Origin: Acidobacteriota bacterium
GTDB taxonomy: Bacteria > Acidobacteriota > Terriglobia > Acidiferrales > UBA7541
Direction: 5' to 3'
Assembly (NCBI GenBank): GCA_013289825.1
Contig: JABCZF010000002.1
Location: 62,001 to 126,000 of the forward strand
Length of the DNA: 64,000 bases
Shown: positions 18,030 through 27,086 of the stretch, piece after piece
How positions within the stretch are numbered: the stretch's first letter is position 1
How the letters are laid out: each line of letters begins with the position of its first letter
Notes under the pieces: generated by a model
What the model saw: only the letters and a program-made list of their open reading frames with translations
What the model was told of the DNA's origin: nothing
The model's database searches: none
Program-made: the position numbers and the translations under genes

Positions 18030-19088
18030 ATGTCCAAGGTAACCAGAGCGCCCGGCAGCACACCCAGTCTCTACAAGCGCACTACGGAAGCCCCGATTTC
18101 GCCCGCGGATACCGCCCTCGCTCACCTGCGCGGCCGCGCCCTCGAAGCAAATCGCGGCGTTCCACTCAATCTCGATTGGGTCGAAGGTGTGCGCATCAAC
18201 ACCAGCGCCGTCGAACGCCGCGCCGAATCCCTCGGAACGCGCCGCACCGTAAAAAAGGATTGGCAAGCAGCCTGGCTTCTTCGAGCCATCTCCTGCATGG
18301 ACTTAACGACGCTTTCCGGCGACGACACCGACGAACGCGTTCGCCGACTTTGCTCCAAAGCCCGCCAGCCCATCCAGCACGAGTTGGTAAAAAAGCTCGC
18401 CATCGAATCGCTCGAAATCAAAGTTGCGGCCGTGTGCGTCTATCACGTTTTTGTGGAAACCGCTCGCCGCGCCCTCGAGAGCAGCGGCATTCGCGTCGCT
18501 GCCGTCTCGACCGGATTCCCCGCCGGCCTTTCTCCTCTCCCGGAGCGTGTCGATGAAATCCGCCGCTCCGTAGAAGCCGGCGCCGATGAAATCGATGTGG
18601 TCATTACCCGAGCCCACGTGTTCGGCGGAAAATGGCAAGCCCTCTACGACGAAATCGCCACCTTCAAACACGCCTGCGGCCCCGCTCACATGAAAGTCAT
18701 CCTCGGCACCGGCGATCTGCTCACGCTCCGCAACGTGGCTCGCGCCAGTGTCGTGGCCATGATGGCCGGCGCCGATTTCATAAAAACTTCGACTGGCAAG
18801 GAACCGGTAAACGCCACTCTTCCCGTGGGCCTGGTGATGACCCGCGCCATCCGCGAATACGCCAACCAAACGGGGTTCGCCGTCGGCTTCAAACCTGCGG
18901 GAGGCATTCGTACCGCGAAGCAGTCGCTAGAATGGCTCTCGCTCATGAAAGACGAACTAGGACCATCGTGGCTGAAGTCGGATCTTTTCCGTTTTGGCGC
19001 CAGCGGCATGCTCGCAGACATCGAGCGGCAACTCGAACACCACGCCACTGGCAGGTATTCGGCGGATTATCGTCATCCCATCGCGTAA
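18030..19088 (+). CDS. deoC: Deoxyribose-phosphate aldolase, long DERA type
   Basis: 352 residues, against about 260 for the short E. coli form and about 318 for animal DERA. The enzyme splits 2-deoxyribose-5-phosphate into glyceraldehyde-3-phosphate and acetaldehyde through a Schiff base. The catalytic region MMAGADFIKTSTGKEPVNAT (Lys near 251) and the second lysine in VGFKPAGGIRTAK (near 288) are intact, as is the EIDVVI Asp near 187. The segment DLTTLSGDDT near residue 92, LAWLS-like EWLSLMKDELG, and the C-terminus DIERQLEHHATGRY match the long type shared with eukaryotes much better than E. coli DeoC. It sits between a pentose kinase and an aldehyde dehydrogenase that could remove the acetaldehyde. 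Confidence 0.93.
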   Translation: MSKVTRAPGSTPSLYKRTTEAPISPADTALAHLRGRALEANRGVPLNLDWVEGVRINTSAVERRAESLGTRRTVKKDWQAAWLLRAISCMDLTTLSGDDTDERVRRLCSKARQPIQHELVKKLAIESLEIKVAAVCVYHVFVETARRALESSGIRVAAVSTGFPAGLSPLPERVDEIRRSVEAGADEIDVVITRAHVFGGKWQALYDEIATFKHACGPAHMKVILGTGDLLTLRNVARASVVAMMAGADFIKTSTGKEPVNATLPVGLVMTRAIREYANQTGFAVGFKPAGGIRTAKQSLEWLSLMKDELGPSWLKSDLFRFGASGMLADIERQLEHHATGRYSADYRHPIA

Positions 19089-19160
19089 AACCGTTGCCAT
19101 GCGCGCACGGATGGCATTGCCGGCGTTTGGAATCCTGACGAAGCGATCGAGAACAACGGA

Positions 19161-21572
19161 ATGAGCATCGTCGAAAAATTCGTCACCATGGACTACGGCC
19201 CGGCGCCCGAAGACCCCCGCGAGGCTTTCGCCTGGCTCGATGGCCACAGCCGCCGCTTCGGCCATTTCCTCGGCGGCGCTTGGCAAGCCCCCTTCGACAC
19301 CAAGTATTTCGACACCACGGATCCTTCGACAGGTGAAAAACTGGCGGACGTCGCACAAGGTTCTGCTAGAGACGTAAACGCCGCCGTGAAAGCGGCGCGT
19401 TCCGCTCTCCCCGCCTGGCAGGCGCTCACCCCGCACGCCCGCGCACGCTATTTGTACGCGCTGGCGCGGCAAGTCCAAAAACACTCGCGCCGCCTGGCGG
19501 TCCTTGAAACGCTAGACAACGGCAAGCCTATTCGCGAAAGTCGCGACATCGACATCCCGCTGGTGGCCCGCCATTTTTATCACCACGCCGGATGGGCTCA
19601 GCTCCTCGAACAAGAGTTCCCCGGCCTCACCGCGTGCGGCGTTGTCGGACAAATCATTCCCTGGAATTTTCCTCTGTTAATGCTGGCATGGAAAATCGCC
19701 CCGGCACTTGCCACCGGAAACACGGTGGTGCTAAAGCCCGCCGAATTCACGCCGCTGACCGCCCTGGCTTTCGCCGAAATCTGCCAGGAAATCGATCTTC
19801 CCCCGGGCGTCGTTAACATCGTCACCGGTGACGGCTCTACAGGCGAAGCCCTGGTCGCACATCCCGACGTCGATAAAATTGCCTTCACCGGCTCCACCGA
19901 AGTCGGCCGTGCCATCCGCAAAGCCACCGCCCACACTCACAAAAAACTCTCCCTCGAACTCGGTGGGAAATCCCCCTTCATCATCTTTGAAGACGCGGAC
20001 CTCGACAGCGCCGTCGAAGGCCTGGTCGACGGCATCTGGTTCAACCAGGGCCAAGTCTGCTGCGCCGGCTCTCGCCTGTTGATGCAAGAAAGCATCGCCG
20101 AACCTCTCATCGCCAAAATTTGCGATCGCATGAACACTCTCCGCGTCGGCCCGCCGCTCGATAAAGCCATTGATATCGGCGCCATCATCGCCCGCGTGCA
20201 ACTCGACCGCATCCAGCGCCTGGTCGATCAAGGCGTAGCCGAAGGCGCCACGTGCTGGCAACCGTCCATTCCCATGCCGTCCCGCGGCCTTTATTTTCCC
20301 CCAACTCTGCTAAGCAACGTGCATCCCACCTCGGTCGTCGCCCAACAAGAAATCTTCGGCCCAGTTCTTGCCTCGATGACCTTCCGCACCCCAAGCGAAG
20401 CTGTCGAGCTTGCCAACAACACGGTTTACGGACTCGCCGCCTGCGTCTGGAGCGAAAGCATCAACCTCGCACTCAACGTCGGCGCGCAACTCAAAGCAGG
20501 AGTGGTTTGGGTCAACTGCACAAATCTCTTCGACGCCAGCTGCGGCTTCGGCGGCTATCGCGAAAGCGGCTACGGCCGCGAAGGCGGCCGCGAAGGCCTC
20601 CTCGAATACCTCGAGCCCACGTGGTTCAAAAACGCGCCGCAGCTACAAGCGCATCCTCTCGCAATGCATCAGCAGCTCCCCGAGGTTTCCAATGGAAACC
20701 CGGCGGACGACCACGTCGCCTCTTCCGCTCCGCCCATCGACCGCACCGTAAAACTCTTCATCGGCGGCAAACAAGCCCGCCCCGATTCCGGCTACAGCAC
20801 AGAAGTCCGCGCCGCCGACGGCCGCCTCCTCGGCGAAGCCCCCCTCGGCAATCGCAAAGACATCCGCAACGCCGTCGAAGCCGCCCGCAAAGCCACAACT
20901 TGGCCCAAAGCCACGGCCCACAACCGCGCCCAAGTTCTCTACTACATCGCAGAAAATCTTTCCCAACGTCGTGACGAAATCGCCGTCCGTCTCTCCGATG
21001 TAGTCGGCAAAAAACAAGCCGAATCTGAAGTCGCCGTGGGTATCGAACGCATCTTTTCCTACGCCGCCTGGGCCGACAAATACGATGGCGCCATCCACAA
21101 CCCCCCGTTCCGCAACGTGACCCTGGCCATGCAAGAACCCATCGGCACCATCGGCATCCTCTGCCCCGCGGAAGCCCCACTCCTAGGCTTCCTCTCGACA
21201 GTCATGCCCGCCATTACCGTAGGCAACACGGTCATCGCCGTGCCCTCCGAAATTTACCCGCTCATCACCGGCGACCTCTACCAAATCTTTGAAACCAGCG
21301 ACCTCCCCGCCGGCGTCGTAAACATCGTCACCGGCCGCCCCGCCGAACTCCTTAAAACGCTCGCCGAGCACGACGACATCGACGCCCTGTGGTGCTTCGC
21401 CGAAGCCTCCGCTTGCGCCACCGCGAAATCCCTCTCCATCGGCAATCTAAAACAAGTCTTCACTAACGAAGCCCGCTGCCTTGACTGGTTCAACCCACAA
21501 CAATCCGAAGGCCGCTTCTTCCTCCAACACGCAACCCAAATCAAAAACATCTGGGTTCCCTACGGCGAGTAG
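19161..21572 (+). CDS. Double-domain aldehyde dehydrogenase, ALDH16-like
   Basis: 803 residues, about 1.6 times a normal ALDH. Residues 1-500 form a complete dehydrogenase: GQIIPWNFPLLMLAWK, KPAEFTPLTAL, FTGSTEVGRAI, catalytic Glu in LELGGKSP (about 265), catalytic Cys in NQGQVCCAGSRL (about 299) and QEIFGPVLA. Residues 530-803 repeat the N-terminal two thirds of the fold (LFIGGKQARPDSGYSTEV, EPIGTIGILCPAEAP, LPAGVVNIVTGRPAE), but the GGK and QGQxC segments are missing, so the second unit is non-catalytic. This active-plus-degenerate layout is that of ALDH16 proteins. It starts 72 bases after deoC, so oxidation of the acetaldehyde made by DeoC is the likely role. Confidence 0.87.
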   Translation: MSIVEKFVTMDYGPAPEDPREAFAWLDGHSRRFGHFLGGAWQAPFDTKYFDTTDPSTGEKLADVAQGSARDVNAAVKAARSALPAWQALTPHARARYLYALARQVQKHSRRLAVLETLDNGKPIRESRDIDIPLVARHFYHHAGWAQLLEQEFPGLTACGVVGQIIPWNFPLLMLAWKIAPALATGNTVVLKPAEFTPLTALAFAEICQEIDLPPGVVNIVTGDGSTGEALVAHPDVDKIAFTGSTEVGRAIRKATAHTHKKLSLELGGKSPFIIFEDADLDSAVEGLVDGIWFNQGQVCCAGSRLLMQESIAEPLIAKICDRMNTLRVGPPLDKAIDIGAIIARVQLDRIQRLVDQGVAEGATCWQPSIPMPSRGLYFPPTLLSNVHPTSVVAQQEIFGPVLASMTFRTPSEAVELANNTVYGLAACVWSESINLALNVGAQLKAGVVWVNCTNLFDASCGFGGYRESGYGREGGREGLLEYLEPTWFKNAPQLQAHPLAMHQQLPEVSNGNPADDHVASSAPPIDRTVKLFIGGKQARPDSGYSTEVRAADGRLLGEAPLGNRKDIRNAVEAARKATTWPKATAHNRAQVLYYIAENLSQRRDEIAVRLSDVVGKKQAESEVAVGIERIFSYAAWADKYDGAIHNPPFRNVTLAMQEPIGTIGILCPAEAPLLGFLSTVMPAITVGNTVIAVPSEIYPLITGDLYQIFETSDLPAGVVNIVTGRPAELLKTLAEHDDIDALWCFAEASACATAKSLSIGNLKQVFTNEARCLDWFNPQQSEGRFFLQHATQIKNIWVPYGE

Positions 21573-21871
21573 CAGCCTTCGCGATGTCCCGGTTTGTGGA
21601 GGACTCTATTAGGGGAAGGGCCTGTAAGTCCGGGAAAACCTCCCACGGTGAGCCCAACGCATTCCTTTACCACTCCGATTTCCCTCAGAAGTCCATTCAA
21701 AAGCATTGCCAACGTCATCCCGGCCCTCCCTGCGTGGCTCCGCCGGAGGTCACGTCACTGACCGACTCTGACCGGCGGGGTGCCGCAGCCTTCGGTTTCA
21801 AGACTGCGGGTTTTGAATTTCTCTTTGCCCTTCGACTCCCGGCATCCAGACGGACAACCCCCCAAAAAAGA
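21573..21871. other. Non-coding region after the aldehyde dehydrogenase
   Basis: About 300 bases with no supported gene. The only ATG-initiated frame (from 21584) reads through unrelated low-information sequence. I found no obvious terminator hairpin with a T-run. Confidence 0.4.
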
Positions 21872-21894
21872 ATATGGTCATCTGGTGACCTTAT
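21872..21894 (+). promoter_or_regulatory. Palindromic operator candidate upstream of RHH gene
   Basis: ATATGGTCA (21872-21880), a TCTGG spacer and TGACCTTAT (21886-21894) form a 23-base dyad with one mismatch in each 9-base arm. It ends 30 bases before the GTG start of the ribbon-helix-helix protein. RHH antitoxins and repressors commonly bind such dyads at their own promoters, so autoregulation is a reasonable inference. Confidence 0.5.
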
Positions 21895-21924
21895 GGAAAG
21901 CGACTCCAGCAGAACGAAAACTCT

Positions 21925-22197
21925 GTGAAGAAAACGCACACTAAGAAAAAGCACCCCTCCGCCCAAACCATCGCCCGCTTAGCCGACAACGGCAAAGACG
22001 TCTCACGCTTTTTCGCCAACTCCGGTAAAATGATGAAACCCATCCAGCGCGTCAACATCGACTTCACCGTATCCATGCTCGAAGAGCTGGAAGCCGCTGC
22101 AAAAGAACTCAACATCAGCCGCCAAACCGTAATCAAGTCCATGATTCGCCAGGCCCTCGACCAGCGCCAAGCCGCCAGAGCCTCCCGCCGTCGCTAG
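21925..22197 (+). CDS. Small ribbon-helix-helix (CopG-type) DNA-binding protein
   Basis: 90 residues from GTG 21925. The C-terminal half (IQRVNIDFTVSMLEELEAA, then KELNISRQTVIKSMIRQAL) has the beta-strand plus two-helix pattern of MetJ/Arc/CopG proteins: an alternating strand RVNIDF that would insert in the DNA groove, then helix A and helix B with NISRQ at the turn. The N-terminal 40 residues are basic (KKTHTKKKH) and include VSRFFANSGKM, a stretch I associate with chromosomal CopG-type antitoxins. No toxin gene lies on either side: the neighbours are the aldehyde dehydrogenase and antisense purU. It may be an orphan antitoxin or a plain repressor. A palindrome just upstream supports DNA binding. 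Confidence 0.75.
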   Translation: MKKTHTKKKHPSAQTIARLADNGKDVSRFFANSGKMMKPIQRVNIDFTVSMLEELEAAAKELNISRQTVIKSMIRQALDQRQAARASRRR

Positions 22198-22439
22198 CCG
22201 CCGCGTGGCTCTCGTAAGGCGAATAAGCGTGCGAGTCTCGATGATTCGCTTCCCAATAGCCGACCAGCCATATCGACCGCCTCCCTAAGAAAAGAAATCG
22301 AGTCTGAAAACGGCGACGCTCGACTTTCTGCTCTACCTCGACACGCAACTCTAGATAGCGATGCCCACCGTCCGTGACATGCACTTCGCGCGCGACCTTG
22401 CGCTCTTGAAATAACACCCCCGGGCCTGCGCGACCGATA

Positions 22440-23294
22440 CTATTCGAAAATGACCGTTTTATTTCCGTAGAGCAGGATGCGATTTTCGATATGCCAGCGC
22501 ACGGCTCGGGACAGCACCACCTTTTCGAGGTCCCGACCCTTCTGGACCAGGTCCTCGATCGTGTCGCGATGCGATATGCGCGCCACGGCCTGCTCAATGA
22601 TGGGCCCGTCATCAAGCACTTCCGTGACGTAGTGCGCTGTGGCCCCGATAATTTTCACACCACGATCAAAGGCCTGCTGGTGTGGCTTGGCCCCAACAAA
22701 CGCGGGCAAGAATGAATGATGGATGTTGATGATTTGCTGCGGATATTGCTCGATGAACTCCCTGGAAAGCACTTGCATATACCGGGCCAGAACAACCAGC
22801 TCGATATTGTTCTGGCGAAGCAACTCGATCTGCCACCTCTCCGCTTCCGGCTTGCTCTCCTTTGTTACCGGAATAAGATGGAACGGAATGTCGTGAAAGT
22901 CTGCGTGGCGTTTCGCGTCCGGGTGGTTGCTTATCATCAAGGGAATCTCGCACGCGAGTTCGCCGATCCGCTGCCGGTAGAGCAGGTCAACGAGACAGTG
23001 ATCATATTTTGAAACAAGAATGGCGACGCGGGGACGGTAATGCGACCTGGTAATGCGCCACCGAATCGAAAACTCCTCGGCAATGGGCGCAAACCATTTT
23101 GGAAAGTCTTTCAGATCAAACTCGAACCCTTCGAGATCCCATTCGACGCGGGCAAGATAGAAACGTTCTTCCCCAGCCTGGTGTTGCTCGAAATGAAGGA
23201 TGTCGCCACCATGCCAGTAGATAAAATCCGCAATGGCCGCATCGAGACCCTTGCGATCCGGACACCGCAATAAGAGGATAGCGCTGTTCTTCAA
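22440..23294 (-). CDS. purU: Formyltetrahydrofolate deformylase
   Basis: 284 residues, normal PurU length. Residues 1-85 form an ACT regulatory domain (ILLLRCPDRKGLDAAIADFIYWHGGDI). Residues 90-284 form a formyltransferase-like hydrolase with VAILVSKYDHCLVDLLYR, SNHPD, VVLARYMQVLS, the catalytic INIHHSFLPAFVGAKPHQQA and GATAHYVTEVLDDGPII. The enzyme releases formate from 10-formyl-THF, balancing one-carbon units and feeding formate to PurT. Gene direction is opposite to both neighbours. I see no operon partner; the 242 bases on its 3' side hold no supported gene. Confidence 0.95.
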   Translation of the reverse strand: MKNSAILLLRCPDRKGLDAAIADFIYWHGGDILHFEQHQAGEERFYLARVEWDLEGFEFDLKDFPKWFAPIAEEFSIRWRITRSHYRPRVAILVSKYDHCLVDLLYRQRIGELACEIPLMISNHPDAKRHADFHDIPFHLIPVTKESKPEAERWQIELLRQNNIELVVLARYMQVLSREFIEQYPQQIINIHHSFLPAFVGAKPHQQAFDRGVKIIGATAHYVTEVLDDGPIIEQAVARISHRDTIEDLVQKGRDLEKVVLSRAVRWHIENRILLYGNKTVIFE

Positions 23295-23480
23295 GTGGAG
23301 CCCTCGCGTGGCCGGTCATCTTACCTCAGTTGCGCAACCACCCCACTTGTTTTCTGCAACTTACGCGGTCACCAAATGTTCAGCAAGTGAATACCCCGAG
23401 ACTATTGCCAGAAATATCCTACTCGCGCAATATCCGCTGAGGCTGAACCCCGGAAAATTAATTTCAGAACGGAGGACGAC

Positions 23481-24650
23481 ATGGCAACCCTGGCGATGGA
23501 GCGATTGGATCGGAGCGAACTCCGCTTAACGGACAAGCTCGAGCAGTACCTACTCACCCGCCCCGAGACGCCCTTCCTCGCCGTCGATTTGGACGTCGTG
23601 GCGTCCAAATACCGCGAACTGCGTTACCACTTCCCCAGCACCTCCATTCACTACGCCGTCAAAGCCAATCCCGCGCGAGAAATCGTCTCACTGCTCGCAC
23701 GGATGGGTGCAAACTTTGATGTAGCCAGCCGCTACGAAATGGAAATGTGTCTGGCACTGGGAATCGAGCCCCACCGTCTCTCCTACGGAAACACGATCAA
23801 GAAATCCGCCGATATCGCCTATGCCTTTAGCCGCGGCGTGTTCCGCTACGCCTTCGATAGCGAAGCGGAGTTGCGCAAGCTAGCCATCGAGGCCCCCGAG
23901 TCCGCCGTCTTGTGCCGCTTCGAAACCAGTGGCGAGCACGCGGGCTGGCCCCTTTCCAAAAAATTTGGCTGCGACCTCCAGATGGCGGCAGACCTGCTTC
24001 TCCTGGCTCGGAAACTCGGCCTCAATCCCATGGGCGTCTCCTTACACGTCGGTTCGCAACAGGTGGATCCGACCCCGTGGAGCGGGCCGCTCTCGAAAAC
24101 CGCTGACCTGTTTCGCGCGCTAGCTCGTGAGGGTCTCATCCTGGACACCGTGAACATAGGTGGCGGTCTCCCAGGGCCCTATGAATCGGACGTTCCGCCG
24201 GTCCGTCAGTATGCCAGCGCGATAGGCGAAGCTTTGGATGAGGCATTCGGCAGCTCACACCCGAACGTGATGTTCGAGCCGGGCCGCTCGCTGGTTGCGG
24301 AAGCTGGCGTCATTCAGAGCGAAGTCGTGCTCGTTTCGCAAGAGTCGCGCTTCGACGAAACACGATGGGTGTATCTCGACGTCGGAACGTTTGACGACCT
24401 AGCGGAAAGCTTTGGCGAGAGCATCAAATACCGCCTGCGATCCACGCGGACGGGAATACCCGGACCGCTAGTGCTCGCCGGGCCGACCCGTGACAGCCGA
24501 GAAATTCTCTATGAGAGATCCGGTTACGACTTGCCGCTGGACCTCGAATGCGGCGACCGCGTCGAGATCCTCAACGCCGGCGCCTACACCAGCAGCTACG
24601 CCTCGGTGAATTTCAACGGATTTCCGCCGCTGCGGACTCTTTGCCTCTAA
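23481..24650 (+). CDS. Fold-type III PLP decarboxylase, ornithine/lysine decarboxylase-like, with Cys-to-Arg change
   Basis: 389 residues from ATG 23481 behind GGAGG at 5-base spacing. The TIM-barrel domain has the PLP lysine in HYAVKANP (K61), HVGSQQ (189-193), GGGLPGPY (227-234) and EPGR (266-269). The C-terminal beta domain ends with AYTSSYASVNFNGFPPL. Length and motifs fit the short eukaryotic-type ODC and bacterial Lys/Orn decarboxylases rather than LysA. The usual G-P-T-C-D motif, whose Cys is a catalytic residue donated across the dimer, reads GPTRDS here (R337, codon CGT). All other motifs are intact. It may be an altered-specificity enzyme or a less active one; substrate cannot be set from sequence. 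Confidence 0.85.
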   Translation: MATLAMERLDRSELRLTDKLEQYLLTRPETPFLAVDLDVVASKYRELRYHFPSTSIHYAVKANPAREIVSLLARMGANFDVASRYEMEMCLALGIEPHRLSYGNTIKKSADIAYAFSRGVFRYAFDSEAELRKLAIEAPESAVLCRFETSGEHAGWPLSKKFGCDLQMAADLLLLARKLGLNPMGVSLHVGSQQVDPTPWSGPLSKTADLFRALAREGLILDTVNIGGGLPGPYESDVPPVRQYASAIGEALDEAFGSSHPNVMFEPGRSLVAEAGVIQSEVVLVSQESRFDETRWVYLDVGTFDDLAESFGESIKYRLRSTRTGIPGPLVLAGPTRDSREILYERSGYDLPLDLECGDRVEILNAGAYTSSYASVNFNGFPPLRTLCL

Positions 24651-24837
24651 AAGGAAAGTAGCGCAAACGATGGTGAAGGAGGTCCACAGACGTTCATAAC
24701 GCTGGTTTGTTTGGCGGCGGTGTCAGCAGCATCGGGCTACTTCATGAAGCGTTCCGCCCTCCGTGTCGGTCTTCGCTTTTTCCCTCGCCGGTCGAGGCTT
24801 GGAGACCGCCGCAAACTCGATAGACAGCCGGCGGCCA

Positions 24838-27075
24838 TCAGCTCGGCCCGGAACCGGAGGAAGTCTGCGTCCGAGGAGTAGCGGCCGGAGCCGGCTCCTT
24901 AATCAAGATCGGCCATCGCGGAAACGCAAAGTTCCCCGCGACATCATCAATCACATTCACTTGGCAAACATAAAGGCCCGGTTGGAGCGATTGCAATGGC
25001 AGATCGATTTGAAAAACAACCGCTTTCCGATCCGGAGCCGTAACTTCGGTCGCGGCCACTTGCTTCGATTCATAAACCTTCACGTTTCCTTGCAAGAATT
25101 CGATGCTCGTCAAAACGTGGATAGATTCGCGCGTCTCCTTGGACTGCGCCGCCGGCTGGCCGCCAGGCGTCCGAACTGCTGCGACCGCCACCTTCCCGCG
25201 CGCCGCATCGTAGATCTCGTACTGCAAATACAAATGCTGGTCGCGTGTAAACACATGCGTCACATTCGGCACCAGCTGCGTCTGGTCCTGAATCAACGGG
25301 TTCACAACCTTCTTCTTCGGCGCGTTCGTGACCGGCGCACGCAAACTGCTCAGCACCACCGAACTCATCCGCAGCGGCACCTTGCGCAAATCCGGAATTT
25401 GCACGTCCGTCTCAAACGATCCCATGCGCCCCGTCTGATTCTCGCGCACGATGAATTTCAAGTGATAGCTTCCTGGCGCAAGCACAAACCCCGTGTTGTA
25501 CTGCACATTCTTCCGCCGCACCTGCTGCGTGCTGTCCAGCGCCAGTTTCACTGTATCGCGAAGCTGTCCCACGGGCACCTTGCCGCGGCCGCCGATACGC
25601 ACCTCTCCAATAATGTCGATGGTGGCGTTGTCTTTATCTTTCTCCTGCACGAACGGAATTTGCGATCCGGGTACGACCAGCGAAACGGCCAGATAGTAAT
25701 GTGATTCATCCTGACGGAAATAAGCCGTGCCCGCATAGAGGGGCACATCGGTCTGCGGCAACTCCGCGGAGAGTTCGTCCTCCAGCTGCGCCTCACGATC
25801 CGCGCGATTCGAATGCCGGTAGTCTCGTCCGGCATAATATCCCGGACGGAATTCGAGTTTCACGTCAGCCCGTTTCACCTCGACCTTCAACCGGCGATAA
25901 TGTCCATCCTTTAGCGCATTCGTGCTGGTGAATCCCAGCACGTAGTACGCGGAACTGTCCTTCTGCATTTGCGTAAACACGCCGCCGAAATCGTTCGTAT
26001 CAAAGAACGCTTTACCGCCGGTGTCCGCCGCCAGCGTCGAAAGCGTCTCCTGCGACGCGGCATTGCCGCTGAGGTCGTTCAAAACCGCCGCACCGTTATA
26101 AGCAGATTGACCATGCAAGCTGGCGTTCTGCGCTTCCCCGCCCGGCGGAAAAGCCTGCAAGCCGCGGATATCAACGGGGTAAATCGATACGTTGTTTTTC
26201 ACTGCCGCCGCGGTCGCCGCGCGCAACGCCGACTGATTGTCCGTGCCCGTCTGGCTAATCCCGTTGCTGAAATAGACGAGCGACTTCTTCTGCTCAATTT
26301 TTCCCAGCGCCTGCATGGTCGACTCGAGCGCCAGCAGCTTCCAGTCAGCACTGAACGTGTTGTAATCCGTATCGTCGGGCGTGTACGAGCCGCCGCTTTC
26401 CGCCGTCCCCTCCGCGCTACCCGTATCACCCGCTGCCAAACCCTCCCCCGAACCGGTGGAGTACGAACTCAAAACGGAGAGTATCTTGGGCTGATCGTCT
26501 GTAAAATCCAGATCAACGCGCATGTTCGTCGACAGTGAAACCAGCGCAACAATGTCTGCAGGCTGCATCTGCCGATTGATATATTTTTTCGCTGCATCCA
26601 CGCAGCGCTCTATCTGCTCGGGCTCCATCGCCGAAAAGTCGAAATACAAAACGATCACTCGCCGGTCGCGCGCATTCATCACCGGCGCGTCGCTCTTCTT
26701 TAGCACGCCCGCTGGCCCGGCTGTCGCCGCCGCTTCCCCGGTGACGGTTTTTTCCGCCGCACCCGCCGTCTCCAGCTGATCCACATTTTCAAAATCAAAC
26801 GTCGAAATATCCTGCTTCTTCCCGTCCTCGAACAAAGTGAAATCCTCTTTCTTCAAGTCGCGAACGAGGTTTCCTTTCTTGTCGCGCACCACCACATTCG
26901 CCAGCACCAACTCCGAAGTGACCCGGATGGAAGTTGCCGGCGGTTTCGTCTGCGCCTCGGCTTCTGACTGTTGTTGGCTCTGCTGCGACGCCTGCTGCCC
27001 CAACGAAGGAGCGGCAAACTCGAGAAGCAAACAAGCACACGCAATGGCCGCGATCTGTCTTTGTGTGGCAACCAT
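24838..27075 (-). CDS. Exported VWFA-related protein, acidobacterial type
   Basis: 745 residues from ATG 27073-27075; the frame stays open to 27567 but those codons overlap the TonB receptor gene and lack a signal peptide. A signal peptide (IAAIACACLLLEFAAPSLGQ) is followed by the family opening SELVLANVVVRDKKGNLVRDLKKEDFTLFEDGKKQDISTF-type segment, then a von Willebrand A-like domain (about 150-390: RVIVLYFDFSAMEPEQ, VALVSLSTNMRVDLDFTD, SLVYFSNGISQTG) and a beta-rich C-terminal half. The metal site motif reads DFSAM rather than D-x-S-x-S, so it is probably degenerate. Function unknown. It follows the TonB receptor by 11 bases and is the last gene of that leftward operon. Confidence 0.85.
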   Translation of the reverse strand: MVATQRQIAAIACACLLLEFAAPSLGQQASQQSQQQSEAEAQTKPPATSIRVTSELVLANVVVRDKKGNLVRDLKKEDFTLFEDGKKQDISTFDFENVDQLETAGAAEKTVTGEAAATAGPAGVLKKSDAPVMNARDRRVIVLYFDFSAMEPEQIERCVDAAKKYINRQMQPADIVALVSLSTNMRVDLDFTDDQPKILSVLSSYSTGSGEGLAAGDTGSAEGTAESGGSYTPDDTDYNTFSADWKLLALESTMQALGKIEQKKSLVYFSNGISQTGTDNQSALRAATAAAVKNNVSIYPVDIRGLQAFPPGGEAQNASLHGQSAYNGAAVLNDLSGNAASQETLSTLAADTGGKAFFDTNDFGGVFTQMQKDSSAYYVLGFTSTNALKDGHYRRLKVEVKRADVKLEFRPGYYAGRDYRHSNRADREAQLEDELSAELPQTDVPLYAGTAYFRQDESHYYLAVSLVVPGSQIPFVQEKDKDNATIDIIGEVRIGGRGKVPVGQLRDTVKLALDSTQQVRRKNVQYNTGFVLAPGSYHLKFIVRENQTGRMGSFETDVQIPDLRKVPLRMSSVVLSSLRAPVTNAPKKKVVNPLIQDQTQLVPNVTHVFTRDQHLYLQYEIYDAARGKVAVAAVRTPGGQPAAQSKETRESIHVLTSIEFLQGNVKVYESKQVAATEVTAPDRKAVVFQIDLPLQSLQPGLYVCQVNVIDDVAGNFAFPRWPILIKEPAPAATPRTQTSSGSGPS

Positions 27076-27086
27076 GGCCTTCTCCC

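Noticed and set aside
22133..22418. Minus-strand frame from GTG near 22418 running antisense into the RHH gene
   Set aside because: Charged, no motif, no Shine-Dalgarno, and it overlaps a better-supported gene.
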